A DNA stretch of 64,000 bases from an uncultured Clostridia bacterium (GTDB lineage Bacteria > Bacillota > Clostridia > Christensenellales > Borkfalkiaceae). Every line of letters begins with the position of its first letter. Position 1 is the stretch's first letter. This document shows, piece after piece, positions 40,930 to 48,632 of the stretch. A program made the translations under genes and the position numbers. The stretch covers positions 25,791 through 89,790 of the forward strand of contig CANQMQ010000005.1 of NCBI GenBank assembly GCA_947625025.1, given 5' to 3'. The notes under the pieces were generated by a model. That model was not told the origin of the DNA. It did not search any database and was given only the letters and a program-made list of their open reading frames with translations.

Positions 40930-41606
40930 ACGATGGGGGAAGTGACCTCCTTTCCGTTTCCCCGCGGATATTGGAGCGGGGTACGCCTGATTTTTTTGAT
41001 CTCGACGAGCGAACGCGCCCCGTAGCCCTTGGGCAGTTCGTAGTGATACGTCTTTGCCTCACCGCCCCCGAGGAGGCGGATGGCGTTTTCGGCCTCCTTC
41101 AGTTCTTCCCGTGCCCCCTTGTAGGCGATCATCTTGCCGCCCTGCTTTACGAGGGGCAGGCAGTATTCCGAAAGGGTGTTGAGGCGGGCAACGGCACGGG
41201 CACAGCAGACGTCGCGGTCTTCCCTGAACATCCCTCTTGCCGCCTCCTCCGCCCGCATCTGAAGGACGCAAGCGGCAAGATCGAGTTCGCGCACTGCCGT
41301 ACGCAGAAATTCGCACTTCTTTCCCGTACTCTCGATGAGGAGAAATTGAAGGTCACGTCTTACGATCATGAGGGGGATGGAGGGGAACCCCGCGCCCGAG
41401 CCCACTTCGGCGACCCGTGCATGTTCGGGAAAGAGATCCGCTCCCGCAACCGAATCCACAAAGTGTTTGTAGAAAACTTCCTCGTGTTCGGTGATGGCGG
41501 TGAGGTTGAACTTCTTGTTGTAGAAGAGAAGCAGCTCCTCAAAGGCATCAAATTGCTCCCGGTTGGCGTTCACGAAGCTCTCTGCGAGGGAAACTTTGAT
41601 TTCCAT
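40926..41606 (-). CDS. rsmG: 16S rRNA (guanine527-N7)-methyltransferase RsmG
   Basis: A 226-residue SAM-dependent methyltransferase (GidB). Motifs: LLFYNKKFNLTAI at the start, KHFVDSVAG, AEVGSGAGFPSIPL (SAM motif I), and ARAVARLNTLSEYCLPLV. It methylates G527 of 16S rRNA and is normally found beside the replication origin, as here. The ATG at 41606 starts six bases after the -10 box, with no ribosome binding site, so the mRNA is predicted leaderless. The longer frame (to 41810) runs into the origin region and is rejected. Confidence 0.95.
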   Translation of the reverse strand: MEIKVSLAESFVNANREQFDAFEELLLFYNKKFNLTAITEHEEVFYKHFVDSVAGADLFPEHARVAEVGSGAGFPSIPLMIVRRDLQFLLIESTGKKCEFLRTAVRELDLAACVLQMRAEEAARGMFREDRDVCCARAVARLNTLSEYCLPLVKQGGKMIAYKGAREELKEAENAIRLLGGGEAKTYHYELPKGYGARSLVEIKKIRRTPLQYPRGNGKEVTSPIV

Positions 41607-41612
41607 ATTCCG

Positions 41613-41641
41613 ATTATAGCACACTCTTCGAATTTTATCAA
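41613..41641 (-). promoter_or_regulatory. rsmG promoter, predicted leaderless
   Basis: Minus strand TTGATA (41641-41636), 17-base spacer, TATAAT (41618-41613) with TGC in front of the -10. Expected start at 41607-41605, i.e. the A of the ATG. Confidence 0.75.
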
Positions 41642-41945
41642 CCATATGAGGGAAAAGTTTCTCACATTGTGGAAAGAGTTTGTGGGTACGTTGAAAACAC
41701 TTCAACTTATTCGGGATAGCCGCGGGCCTCCCCGCTCTCCCCCTTCCCTTCCCCACATCCGCTCTCCACTGCCCCTCTTCCCTCCACATCGTTCCCAACA
41801 GCCTGTCCACACAAAAAAACGCATCTTTCCACAGGCTATTTTTATGCAGGTTTTGTGAAATCGGGGGAAATTGCTTGAATTTTTTCTCCGTTTCCTATAT
41901 AATAGAGGAGTACGGCGGGAATTAAAGGGAGCTATCCACATTTCC
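41642..41945. other. oriC: Candidate replication origin (oriC) with DnaA-box-like sites
   Basis: This gap separates the minus-strand left arm from the plus-strand right arm. It has four to five nonamers of the form NTNTCCACA: CTTTCCACA (41676-41668, minus), CTGTCCACA (41802-41810), CTTTCCACA (41825-41833) and CTATCCACA (41932-41940, one change from TTATCCACA). Right of them is an AT-rich run (41955-41999) of TTA/TAT triplets, which could be the unwinding element. The neighbours rsmG, dnaN, rpmH and parAB are classic origin genes. dnaA is missing here, and a second cluster of similar sites lies at 48.2-48.4 kb, so the call is moderate. Confidence 0.55.
41875..41903 (+). promoter_or_regulatory. 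dnaN promoter
   Basis: TTGAAT (41875-41880), 17-base spacer, TATAAT (41898-41903), followed by a DnaA-box-like site at 41932 in the leader, which would allow DnaA control. Confidence 0.75.
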
Positions 41946-42010
41946 ACCGCCCCTATTACTACTATTATTATAATATTTCTATTATAACAACAACAATAAG
42001 GGAGGAACTC

Positions 42011-43108
42011 ATGAAATTTGTATCGGGAGGGCTCAACCTCTTTGAGGCGGTGACAAAGGTAAGCAAGGCCTGCTCGGCAAGGACCACGGCGCCCATCATG
42101 GAGTGCATCAAAATTACCGCCCTGCAGGACAGGGTATCCCTGCTCGCAACGGACGGCGAACTCTCCATCCAGAAGGAATTCAAGGCGGATGTGCTCGAAG
42201 AGGGGGAAATTTGCGTCCCAGGCAAGCTCTTTTCAGACTTCATCTCCAAGCTCTCCTGTGAAGAGGTCTCCCTCTCTACGGGGGACAAGGGCATCGAGAT
42301 CAAGTATCGGGACAGCGTCTCCTATATGCAGACGTTGCCCGCCGAAGATTTCCCCAAGATCAACCTCTCCATCGGGGAAAACTCGGTGGTGATGAAGCAG
42401 GGAGATCTCAAGCAGATCGTCGCCGAGACAGTGTTCTGCTGCGCACAGGACGACAGCCGCCCCGTATTGAAGGGCTGCAAGCTCGATTTCGGGGAAAAGT
42501 TAGAGGCAATTGCCCTCGACGGATACCGCCTTGCCATCTCCTCCGCGGAGATCCTCGCAAAGACCGAGGCGCAGAGCATCATTTGCCCCGCCCGCACCCT
42601 CATCGAAATTTCGAGGATGCTCCCCTCCGATGAGGAGGAGATCACCCTCTATACGCAGGGCGGCATGCTCCTCGTGCAGTCGGGCGGTATGACCCTCGTC
42701 TCCCGCCTCTACACGGGGGAATTCATCAGAAAGGAGAGCGTGGTGCCCACGCGGTTTGCATCCGTCGTCACCGTCAACCGCCAGAATCTTGCGGCGAGCG
42801 CGGAGCGTGCCGTCATTCTGAACCGTGCCGATAAGAACAACCTCGTCACCTTCGAAGTGAGTGCGGACGGGGTACGGGTGCGCTCGGCTTCCGATTTAGG
42901 AAACGTCTCCGAGACCGTCCCCGCAACTTTGGAAGGGGTGGATATCACCATCTCCATGAACGGGAAATTCCTCCTCGATGCCCTGCATGCCCTCACGGAG
43001 GACGAAGTCGTCATTTCCTTCAACGGCCCCGTCTCCCCCTTCATTTTGCAGAACGTGAAGGAAAAGCACAATCTCTATTTGATACTTCCCGTGAGAAACA
43101 TCTTGTAA
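42011..43108 (+). CDS. dnaN: DNA polymerase III beta subunit (sliding clamp)
   Basis: A 365-residue clamp with three repeated clamp folds. The beginning MKFVSGGLNLFEAVTKVSKA, the domain 1 strand APIMECIKITA, GYRLAISSAEI in domain 2, and the end SPFILQNVKEKHNLYLILPVRNIL (key P-residues and the LPVR end) are typical. GGGAGG lies before the ATG. It is the first plus-strand gene right of the candidate origin and, unusually, is not preceded by dnaA but followed by rpmH. Confidence 0.97.
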   Translation: MKFVSGGLNLFEAVTKVSKACSARTTAPIMECIKITALQDRVSLLATDGELSIQKEFKADVLEEGEICVPGKLFSDFISKLSCEEVSLSTGDKGIEIKYRDSVSYMQTLPAEDFPKINLSIGENSVVMKQGDLKQIVAETVFCCAQDDSRPVLKGCKLDFGEKLEAIALDGYRLAISSAEILAKTEAQSIICPARTLIEISRMLPSDEEEITLYTQGGMLLVQSGGMTLVSRLYTGEFIRKESVVPTRFASVVTVNRQNLAASAERAVILNRADKNNLVTFEVSADGVRVRSASDLGNVSETVPATLEGVDITISMNGKFLLDALHALTEDEVVISFNGPVSPFILQNVKEKHNLYLILPVRNIL

Positions 43109-43113
43109 ATCGC

Positions 43114-43143
43114 TTGACGGAAAAGCATCAAATCCGATATAAT
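43114..43143 (+). promoter_or_regulatory. rpmH promoter
   Basis: TTGACG (43114-43119), 18-base spacer, TATAAT (43138-43143), starting five bases after the dnaN stop. Confidence 0.8.
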
Positions 43144-43176
43144 CAATAGGAAAATCCGATAGAAGGAGTAAACTTC

Positions 43177-43311
43177 ATGAAAAGAACATACCAGCCCAAG
43201 AAGAGACAGAGAAGCAAGGTACACGGATTCCGCAAGAGAATGGCATCCGCGGGCGGCAGAAGAGTCCTCAAAAACCGCAGGAACAAGGGCAGAAAGCATC
43301 TCTCCAAGTAA
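43177..43311 (+). CDS. rpmH: 50S ribosomal protein L34
   Basis: A 44-residue bL34: [20 protein letters not shown], then [20 protein letters not shown] and HLSK. The pattern is complete and the length is standard. AGAAGGAG lies ten bases before the ATG at 43177. First gene of the rpmH-rnpA-yidD-yidC-jag cluster, which reads in the same direction as dnaN here; in most Firmicutes it lies across dnaA in the opposite direction. Confidence 0.97.
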   Translation: MKRTYQPKKRQRSKVHGFRKRMASAGGRRVLKNRRNKGRKHLSK

Positions 43312-43314
43312 GCC

Positions 43315-43641
43315 GTGAAATTGCTTCGGCTCAAGAAGGCCAAACAAATTTCCGCCGTCCTCCAAAAGGGGAAACGGCTGCATTCCGCGACGCTCACGCT
43401 CGCATATCTCCCCGCCAAACAAGCGGGTTTTGCCGTTTGCGTCGGAAAAAAATATGGGAAGAGCGTACAGCGCAACCGCATCAAGCGGCTGCTACGGGAG
43501 GCCTACCGCATCCCTGCGGCCGAACTTTGTTCCCCCCTCGCCGTTCTCCTCATCCCGAAACCCGCGGAGGAGTATTCCTATGCCGCGTTTGCAAGAGACA
43601 TCCGAAAAATGCTCGAACGGGAAGACCTCCTTCAAGGTTGA
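43315..43641 (+). CDS. rnpA: Ribonuclease P protein component
   Basis: A 108-residue RNase P protein, with a GTG start three bases after the rpmH stop. The family signature is in GKKYGKSVQRNRIKRLLREAYR (RNR motif), which binds the RNase P RNA and the pre-tRNA leader. Short at the C-terminus but complete. Translation is probably coupled with rpmH. Confidence 0.95.
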   Translation: MKLLRLKKAKQISAVLQKGKRLHSATLTLAYLPAKQAGFAVCVGKKYGKSVQRNRIKRLLREAYRIPAAELCSPLAVLLIPKPAEEYSYAAFARDIRKMLEREDLLQG

Positions 43642-43945
43642 GTTTTCCACGCTCACGCGTGAGAATGCGCGGTATTTACGCACGGGCATCTTTGCCCCTT
43701 CGATGGCTCTTCGCGGCATGTGCATCCGCATGATCGCCTTCTACCAACGCCATCACAAGGTGCACCGTTGCCCCTACGTGCCGAGTTGCTCCGAGTACGC
43801 AAAGCGGTGCATCGGAAGGTACGGCGTGATAGCGGGCATCGCGCTCGGAAGCAAAAGGCTCTTAAAGTGCAATCCCTTCGTCAGGGTGAAGCGGGTATTC
43901 GATCCCGCCCCGGACCCCTTCTTCAAGAGAAGGTGGCTCATCTAA
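43580..43945 (+). CDS. yidD: Membrane protein insertion efficiency factor YidD
   Basis: The core MIAFYQRHHKVHRCPYVPSC, SEYAKRCIGRYGVIAGIALG and LLKCNPFVR is a clear YidD (key CxxxxxCSEYA and CNPF). YidD helps YidC insert membrane proteins. Two starts are possible. The ATG at 43580 lies seven bases after GGAGGAG inside rnpA and gives 121 residues, with a 41-residue N-terminal extension not typical of the family. The ATG at 43703 gives 80 residues, the usual length, but has no ribosome binding site. I list the longer form because of the ribosome binding site; overlap with rnpA would couple the genes. Confidence 0.85.
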   Translation: MPRLQETSEKCSNGKTSFKVEFSTLTRENARYLRTGIFAPSMALRGMCIRMIAFYQRHHKVHRCPYVPSCSEYAKRCIGRYGVIAGIALGSKRLLKCNPFVRVKRVFDPAPDPFFKRRWLI

Positions 43946-43951
43946 TCGCCT

Positions 43952-45526
43952 ATGCAATCCTTATTGAACGCAATTGTAGATTTCCCCCTGCTCGCGCAGG
44001 GGTATGAGGTTCCGCTCGATTGGCTCGGGCAGTTTGCGCGCGTCATTATCGAGGGCGTCGGCATCGTCGGCCTCGGGATCATCGTGTTTTCCCTCGTCCT
44101 GAAGGCGATCACCCTCCCCTTAGATATCTACCAACGCGTGAAGATGCGCAAGCAGAATCTCGTGATGGAGTCCATGAAGGACGACTTGGATAAACTGCAG
44201 AAGCAGTACGCCAACGATAAAGATACCTACAACCAAAAGATGATGGAGCTGTATAAGAAGAACGGGTACAGCATCTTCGGCACCTGCCTTCCGATGATCC
44301 TCTCCATCGTCATTCTCATCGTGGCATTCCAGGGGTTCCGCGCCTATTCGCAGTACGCCAACCTCCAGCTCTTCACGGAGATGTCCAATGCCTACAATGC
44401 CGCCATCCTCGAAAACGGGATAGACGGCCCCGATTATACCCTCCGAAAGGATGAGGAAGGGAAGCTCATCGTGGACGGCGAGGGGCAATACAGCCTCGTC
44501 TACACGGAGGAAGGGGAGCTCAAAGAGCTGTGCAAGCTCAAGTGGGAAAACGGCGCCGTCGTGGAGGCCATCACCGATTACACCTATACCATGTCTGAGG
44601 TCGGGGGCAATAAATACTTCACCGTCTCCAAAGAGGACAAGTATATCCAATACCGCTACAACCTCGAAGCGGGCAGCATCACGCGCGAATATCAGATGGA
44701 TACCGAAAAGATGCTCGCCGTTCCCGAAGTCAAGGAAGCGGTAGACGGGATCAAGGCACAGGCCGCAAGTGCGGAGCCCGCGGAGACGCTTACCGATGAG
44801 GTCGCCTGCAACCGCTATCTCGTGAAGGTGGGGTCCACCGCGGCAAAAGAGGCGTATTACGAGAACAGCCCGAGCTTCCTCTGGGTGAAGAACGTGTGGT
44901 ATCCCGATGTCTCCTATAACCACCCCGTGCCCGATTATAAGACGTTCTCGAGCCAGCTGAGCGTCGAAGTCACTTTCAGGGATACGGGGACAAAGGCCGC
45001 CCTCAACACGGTGATCAACGAGACGCAGTACAATAACCTCGTCTCCGAACTCTCCGAAGAGCGGAATGCGCCCAACGGCTACTTCATCCTCATCATCCTC
45101 TCTATCGGCATGATGGTGCTCTCGCAGTTCTTGACGATGCGCAGCCAAAAGGCAAGCAACCAATACCAGACGGTAGACGGGCAGGGCGCCGTGACGCAGA
45201 AGGTCATGCTCGTCATGATGCCCCTCATCTATGCCGTCTTTGCCTTCCTCTACAGTGCGGCATTCAGTATCTATATGACGTTCTCGAGCGTCATTGCCCT
45301 CGCCGTCACCCTCATCAGTAACTTTGCCCTCGGCAGAGTATTCAAGAAGAAGGAAGAGCAGAAAATAAAGGAGACGTACGGCAGGAAGCTTGCCTGGATG
45401 AAGGACGAGGACGATTCCAAGAAGCCCAAGAAGGAAATAAAGGATAAGAGAAAGGCTTCGGATGCCGCAAACGAAGAGCGGGCACAAAAAGAGAAAAAGA
45501 GCAGAGATAAAAAAGAGCGCAAATAA
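43952..45526 (+). CDS. yidC: Membrane protein insertase YidC/OxaI with a large extracellular insertion
   Basis: A 524-residue insertase, about twice the length of Gram-positive YidC. TM1 (GVGIVGLGIIVFSLVLKAIT, about 34-53) is followed by the cytoplasmic hairpin (QRVKMRKQNLVMESMKDDLD; LQKQYANDKD), TM2 (FGTCLPMILSIVILIVAFQG, about 110-130), then about 240 extracellular residues (135-375), and the last helices (ILIILSIGMMVLSQFLTMRS; VMLVMMPLIYAVFAFLYSAA; MTFSSVIALAVTLISNFALG). The insertion lies between TM2 and TM3, not between TM1 and the signal helix as in the E. coli P1 domain. The C-terminal 60 residues are basic and can bind ribosomes. Directly upstream of jag. Confidence 0.93.
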   Translation: MQSLLNAIVDFPLLAQGYEVPLDWLGQFARVIIEGVGIVGLGIIVFSLVLKAITLPLDIYQRVKMRKQNLVMESMKDDLDKLQKQYANDKDTYNQKMMELYKKNGYSIFGTCLPMILSIVILIVAFQGFRAYSQYANLQLFTEMSNAYNAAILENGIDGPDYTLRKDEEGKLIVDGEGQYSLVYTEEGELKELCKLKWENGAVVEAITDYTYTMSEVGGNKYFTVSKEDKYIQYRYNLEAGSITREYQMDTEKMLAVPEVKEAVDGIKAQAASAEPAETLTDEVACNRYLVKVGSTAAKEAYYENSPSFLWVKNVWYPDVSYNHPVPDYKTFSSQLSVEVTFRDTGTKAALNTVINETQYNNLVSELSEERNAPNGYFILIILSIGMMVLSQFLTMRSQKASNQYQTVDGQGAVTQKVMLVMMPLIYAVFAFLYSAAFSIYMTFSSVIALAVTLISNFALGRVFKKKEEQKIKETYGRKLAWMKDEDDSKKPKKEIKDKRKASDAANEERAQKEKKSRDKKERK

Positions 45527-45545
45527 TGCGCGAAGAGGATACAAT

Positions 45546-46490
45546 ATGGTATATCAAGGGAAAACGGTACAGGAAGCCGTAGAGGCGGGGCTCAAGGAGC
45601 TTGCGCTTACGCGGGACGACGTCGAGATCACCGTACTCGACGAGGGAAAGAAGAAGTTGTTCGGCTCGATCCCCGCAAAGGTGGAAATCAAGGTCAAGGA
45701 AAAGCTCACGGATGGGCAGCGCGCCGTAAAATTCCTGGAGGGGCTGTTCCCCCTCCTCGGTTCGGATGCCACGCCCGAACTTGCGCAGGAGGAGGAGAAG
45801 ATCGTCATCAACCTCGACTGCGAATCGGCAAAGAAGCTCATCGGCAGAAGGGGTGAGATCATCGATGCCGTGCAGACGCTTGCGGGCGCCGTTGCCAATA
45901 CGGGCAGGAAGGAGTATAAGCGGGTCGTCGTCGATTGCGGCAACTACCGCGAAGAGCGGGAAGAGACCCTCCGCCGCGTCGCAGAGAAGAGTGCGGCAAA
46001 GGCCGTGCGGCAGGGCAAGCGGGTCCGCCTCGAACCCATGAACCCCTATGAGAGGAGAATTATCCACTCCGCCCTCTTAGACAACGAGGAAGTCACCACC
46101 AAGAGTGAGGGGAAGGAACCCGCCCGCTACGTCGTCATTACCCCCAAGAACATGCGGAATGACCGCAGGGACCGTCCGGGCGACAGGGACCGCAGGAATG
46201 GAGACCGTAAATATGGCGATAAGCCCCGCTCGGGCGGAAGAGACCGCAGGAACGGGGATAGGAAGTATGGCGATAAGCCCTATCAGAGGAGGGAGCTTCC
46301 GAAGGAAGGCACCCCGCAGACCTCGGGAACGAGCTTCGGCACGAGTGCTCCCGATTACAGGAAGGGCAAGTTCTCGGGCTTCTTCGGCACCTATTTGGGG
46401 AAATCGGAGGAAGAGCAGCAGTCCGTAAAGACCCCCGAACAGACCACCGAATACACGGGCACCGCCGTAAAACCCACCGACGAAGAGTAA
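45546..46490 (+). CDS. jag: Jag/KhpB RNA-binding protein (Jag-N, KH, R3H)
   Basis: A 314-residue protein. Jag-N at residues 1-50 (GKTVQEAVEAGLKELAL; the GKKKLFGSIP motif), KH domain at 85-140 (KKLIGRRGEIIDAVQTLAG, key IGRRGE), R3H at 145-200 (RRVAEKSAAKAVRQGKRVRL; MNPYERRIIH), then a disordered tail with two copies of DRRNGDRKYGDKP and a Gly/Thr/Ser-rich end. The tail is an addition to the B. subtilis form and is basic/acidic mixed, like RNA-binding low-complexity regions. KhpB binds RNA with KhpA and affects division and elongation in Firmicutes. AGAGGA lies before the ATG at 45546; 19 bases after yidC. Confidence 0.93.
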   Translation: MVYQGKTVQEAVEAGLKELALTRDDVEITVLDEGKKKLFGSIPAKVEIKVKEKLTDGQRAVKFLEGLFPLLGSDATPELAQEEEKIVINLDCESAKKLIGRRGEIIDAVQTLAGAVANTGRKEYKRVVVDCGNYREEREETLRRVAEKSAAKAVRQGKRVRLEPMNPYERRIIHSALLDNEEVTTKSEGKEPARYVVITPKNMRNDRRDRPGDRDRRNGDRKYGDKPRSGGRDRRNGDRKYGDKPYQRRELPKEGTPQTSGTSFGTSAPDYRKGKFSGFFGTYLGKSEEEQQSVKTPEQTTEYTGTAVKPTDEE

Positions 46491-46511
46491 TTCGTAATCA
46501 TTCCGAAAAAG

Positions 46512-46543
46512 AAAAAAGCCTGTCCATGAGGACGGGCCTTTTT
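46512..46543. terminator. Bidirectional terminator between jag and the 76-residue protein gene
   Basis: AAAAAAGCCTGTCC ATGA GGACGGGCCTTTTT: stem of nine pairs with A and T runs, serving jag on plus and the gene at 46546 on minus. Confidence 0.8.
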
Positions 46544-46545
46544 CG

Positions 46546-46776
46546 TTAGTTCTCTTCAAGCCACTTGAGTGCTTTCGCCTTCGCGTACGCGGTGATCTTC
46601 TCCGTAGGATGTTCGGATGCCTCGCCGCCGTTCTCATAGAGGAAATAATCCCCTTCCGGCGTCTGATACATCGTGAGTTCATATCCCGCAGGGTCGCCCC
46701 AGTAACCGTTCGTGACCTTCTTTACGATGGTAGCGGTCTCGGTATCGTACGTCTTGGTCTTTGTCGTCTTAACCAT
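46546..46776 (-). CDS. Small conserved protein, 76 residues
   Basis: Reads MVKTTKTKTYDTETATIVKK, then NGYWGDPAGYELTMYQTPEG and DYFLYENGGEASEHP, ending KALKWLEEN. A mixed beta hairpin followed by a helix; I recall similar short proteins (NGYxGDPAGYE, GxYFLYxxGG) in many Firmicutes without known function. No signal or membrane segment. GGAGG lies eight bases before the ATG. Confidence 0.65.
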   Translation of the reverse strand: MVKTTKTKTYDTETATIVKKVTNGYWGDPAGYELTMYQTPEGDYFLYENGGEASEHPTEKITAYAKAKALKWLEEN

Positions 46777-46919
46777 TGGTCCGTCCTCCTTCTTGATTTC
46801 TTGATTCTATTGTAAACTTTTGTCAGAATTTCGTCAACAACTCTGTTGAAATTCAGAAAATTTTTCTCACTTTGTTAATTAGATACATAATTCAATCAAG
46901 AGTTTGAATAAAATGTGAA

Positions 46920-47462
46920 TTACGAACAAATTTTCTTTGCGCCGCTCTCCGTAAGCGATTCCAAGGCTCCCGCAATGACTTCCGCCATCGTGTATACCAT
47001 GTTGAGCCGCGTGAGGTTGAGGAGGGAATAGGAGAAGGCGGAGCGCTTTGCGACGATGCCGAGTACGGAGACATCCCCCACTTTCCCGAGTTTCTTATTG
47101 GCCCCCGCCCCCGGAGAGAGGGCCCCCGAGACCACCTTCACGAGCCCGATGTCCCCCTCATCCCCTACGGCGGCGTCGATCGCAATGATCTTGCTGTTGG
47201 GGTGCGTACGCCGCAAAAAGTCCTCGATGTAGCCGATCTCCTTGGCGGTTACGGGCGTCTTGAGGGTGCCGTAAACGAACCCCCCGAAGCCGTTCTTCTG
47301 AAGCAGGGTGCCCGTAACGGGGCCGAGGCTATCCCCCACCGCGAGGTCGCTTCCGATGCACAGCACGACGGGCGGGGCCTCCTGCACCCCCAAGAGTTTC
47401 GTAAGCGCCATCAGCACTCCCGTCTCCGCCATCGTATTATAAAAATGAAATGCGTATTCCAT
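46920..47462 (-). CDS. yyaC: Spore protease YyaC-like (DUF1256, GPR-related)
   Basis: A 180-residue protein of the YyaC group, related to germination protease: VLCIGSDLAVGDSLGPVTGTLL (near residue 32), IIAIDAAVGDEGDIGLVKVV, SGALSPGAGANKKLGKVGDV and LNLTRLNMVYTMAEVI. The D-S-L-G-P and ALSPGAG turns are typical. It occurs in spore-formers beside parB/jag, as here, and its presence supports a sporulating ancestry. Start ATG 47462 after AAGGAG. Confidence 0.88.
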   Translation of the reverse strand: MEYAFHFYNTMAETGVLMALTKLLGVQEAPPVVLCIGSDLAVGDSLGPVTGTLLQKNGFGGFVYGTLKTPVTAKEIGYIEDFLRRTHPNSKIIAIDAAVGDEGDIGLVKVVSGALSPGAGANKKLGKVGDVSVLGIVAKRSAFSYSLLNLTRLNMVYTMAEVIAGALESLTESGAKKICS

Positions 47463-47528
47463 ACCAATCTCCTTGCCTTCTTTTTTGCCGAATCGCAAAG
47501 AAAATATAACAATTATTCTGCAAAGTGA

Positions 47529-47557
47529 ATGACAAATCGGCGAAATGGTGATATAAT
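47529..47557 (+). promoter_or_regulatory. cvpA promoter
   Basis: ATGACA (47529-47534), 17-base spacer, TATAAT (47552-47557) with TGA in front (extended -10). Confidence 0.65.
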
Positions 47558-47583
47558 AGAGCTGACATGATAAGGAGGTCAAC

Positions 47584-48174
47584 ATGAACCTATTGATTGA
47601 AGGATACGGCTGGACGCTCGATATCGCCTTCTTCGTGATCCTGCTCCTCGGGCTGTTCTTTGGCGCATGGCGCGGATTCGTCCGCGGCATCATGAAGGTT
47701 GCGGGCTGGCTGTTCTCCCTCGTAGTTGCATTCTTCTTCTGTATGCCGCTCCGCACCTTCCTTCAGGATACCTTCGGGCTCGTAACCATGCTCTCGAATG
47801 CGATGGGCGGGCGGAACACCCTTGCGGATATCCTCTCCGTCGTCATTTGCTTCGTGGCGCTGCTCATTCTCGTGAAGTTTTTCACGTGGTTGCTCGGCAG
47901 AGGGGGGACGGCGCTCGTCAACCAGAACAAGGTGGCGCGCGGCATCAACAAGTTCCTCGGGGCGCTCCTGGGGCTCGTGAAGGCGGTGATCGCGTTCTTC
48001 ATCCTGCTGATGCTCGCAAAGTGGATCGAAAATTGGCTTGCGCTCGAAACGATTGGAAACTTTATCCGCTCGAGCTTCGTCGTAAGCAAGATCTACGATT
48101 GGGAATGGTTCGTCACCATGACGACGATGCCCGGCAAACTCATTGCAGGCCAAGCGGCGCTCATGCTCCCCTAA
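47584..48174 (+). CDS. cvpA: CvpA family membrane protein
   Basis: A 196-residue protein with four membrane helices: IAFFVILLLGLFFGAWRGFV (GAWRGFVRGI is the CvpA signature), GWLFSLVVAFFFCMPL, DILSVVICFVALLILVKFFT and GALLGLVKAVIAFFILLMLA (GALLGLVK, second signature). AAGGAGG precedes the ATG. CvpA proteins are found near division and envelope genes; a role in envelope homeostasis is inferred. Compare the double version at 5234-6328. Confidence 0.85.
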   Translation: MNLLIEGYGWTLDIAFFVILLLGLFFGAWRGFVRGIMKVAGWLFSLVVAFFFCMPLRTFLQDTFGLVTMLSNAMGGRNTLADILSVVICFVALLILVKFFTWLLGRGGTALVNQNKVARGINKFLGALLGLVKAVIAFFILLMLAKWIENWLALETIGNFIRSSFVVSKIYDWEWFVTMTTMPGKLIAGQAALMLP

Positions 48175-48188
48175 GGCAAATTCAAGCG

Positions 48189-48217
48189 AAATCCCCTCCG
48201 TTCGGAGGGGATTTTCC
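48189..48217 (+). terminator. Terminator of cvpA
   Basis: AATCCCCTCCG TTC GGAGGGGATTTTCC. Confidence 0.8.
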
Positions 48218-48265
48218 TATGTTTTGCACCCTGTTTTACACCTTTTCCACCGAAATGGAGCGTAG

Positions 48266-48318
48266 ATTTCCACAGAGCAAGCAGTAATCCACAGAAAAAG
48301 TGGAATTCCTGTGGAAAT
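48266..48318. other. Cluster of DnaA-box-like sites beside parS
   Basis: ATTTCCACA (48266-48274), TAATCCACA (48285-48293, one change from TTATCCACA) and ATTTCCACA on minus (48318-48310). A second possible DnaA-binding patch 6.4 kb right of the rsmG/dnaN gap. Confidence 0.5.
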
Positions 48319-48342
48319 CCCCCGTAAAAATTATGCACCCAA

Positions 48343-48358
48343 TGTTTCACGTGAAACA
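48343..48358. other. parS: parS centromere site, perfect
   Basis: TGTTTCACGTGAAACA is the exact 16-base parS palindrome bound by Spo0J/ParB of most bacteria. It lies 3 kb before parB. Confidence 0.95.
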
Positions 48359-48384
48359 TTATAAAATTCGGAAAATCCTGCGGA

Positions 48385-48400
48385 TGTTTCATGTGAAACA
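48385..48400. other. parS: parS centromere site, one change
   Basis: TGTTTCATGTGAAACA, 42 bases from the first site, centre to centre. A half site (CATGAAACA) follows at 48502-48510. Confidence 0.85.
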
Positions 48401-48511
48401 AGAAAAAATGCATAAATGGGTAGTTTTTGGGCCAAAACAGGGCATTTTTTGCCGTTTTTAAGAATGTTTGGTGAGATTTGAGAAAATTGGCAAAGAAGTC
48501 TCATGAAACAC

Positions 48512-48540
48512 TTGAAAATTCCAAACGGGTGTGATACAAT
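48512..48540 (+). promoter_or_regulatory. ftsH promoter
   Basis: TTGAAA (48512-48517), 17-base spacer, TACAAT (48535-48540) with TGA in front. Confidence 0.75.
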
Positions 48541-48559
48541 AATACTGTGACTTGGCACA

Positions 48560-48597
48560 AACTATCCCATGCCCCCCCGACGGGGTTTGGGATAGTT
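48560..48597 (+). other. Hairpin in the ftsH leader
   Basis: AACTATCCCA and TGGGATAGTT arms enclose GCCCC/GGGGT; no T run follows, so it is an RNA structure and not a terminator. It lies between the transcription start and the TTG start of ftsH. Confidence 0.6.
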
Positions 48598-48632
48598 CTA
48601 AAATCCGAGAATTCTGAATAAGGAGATAGACT

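Noticed and set aside
41642..42010. A dnaA gene or fragment beside dnaN.
   Set aside because: No frame in the window shows AAA and domain IV motifs of DnaA; the gap holds only short noncoding sequence.
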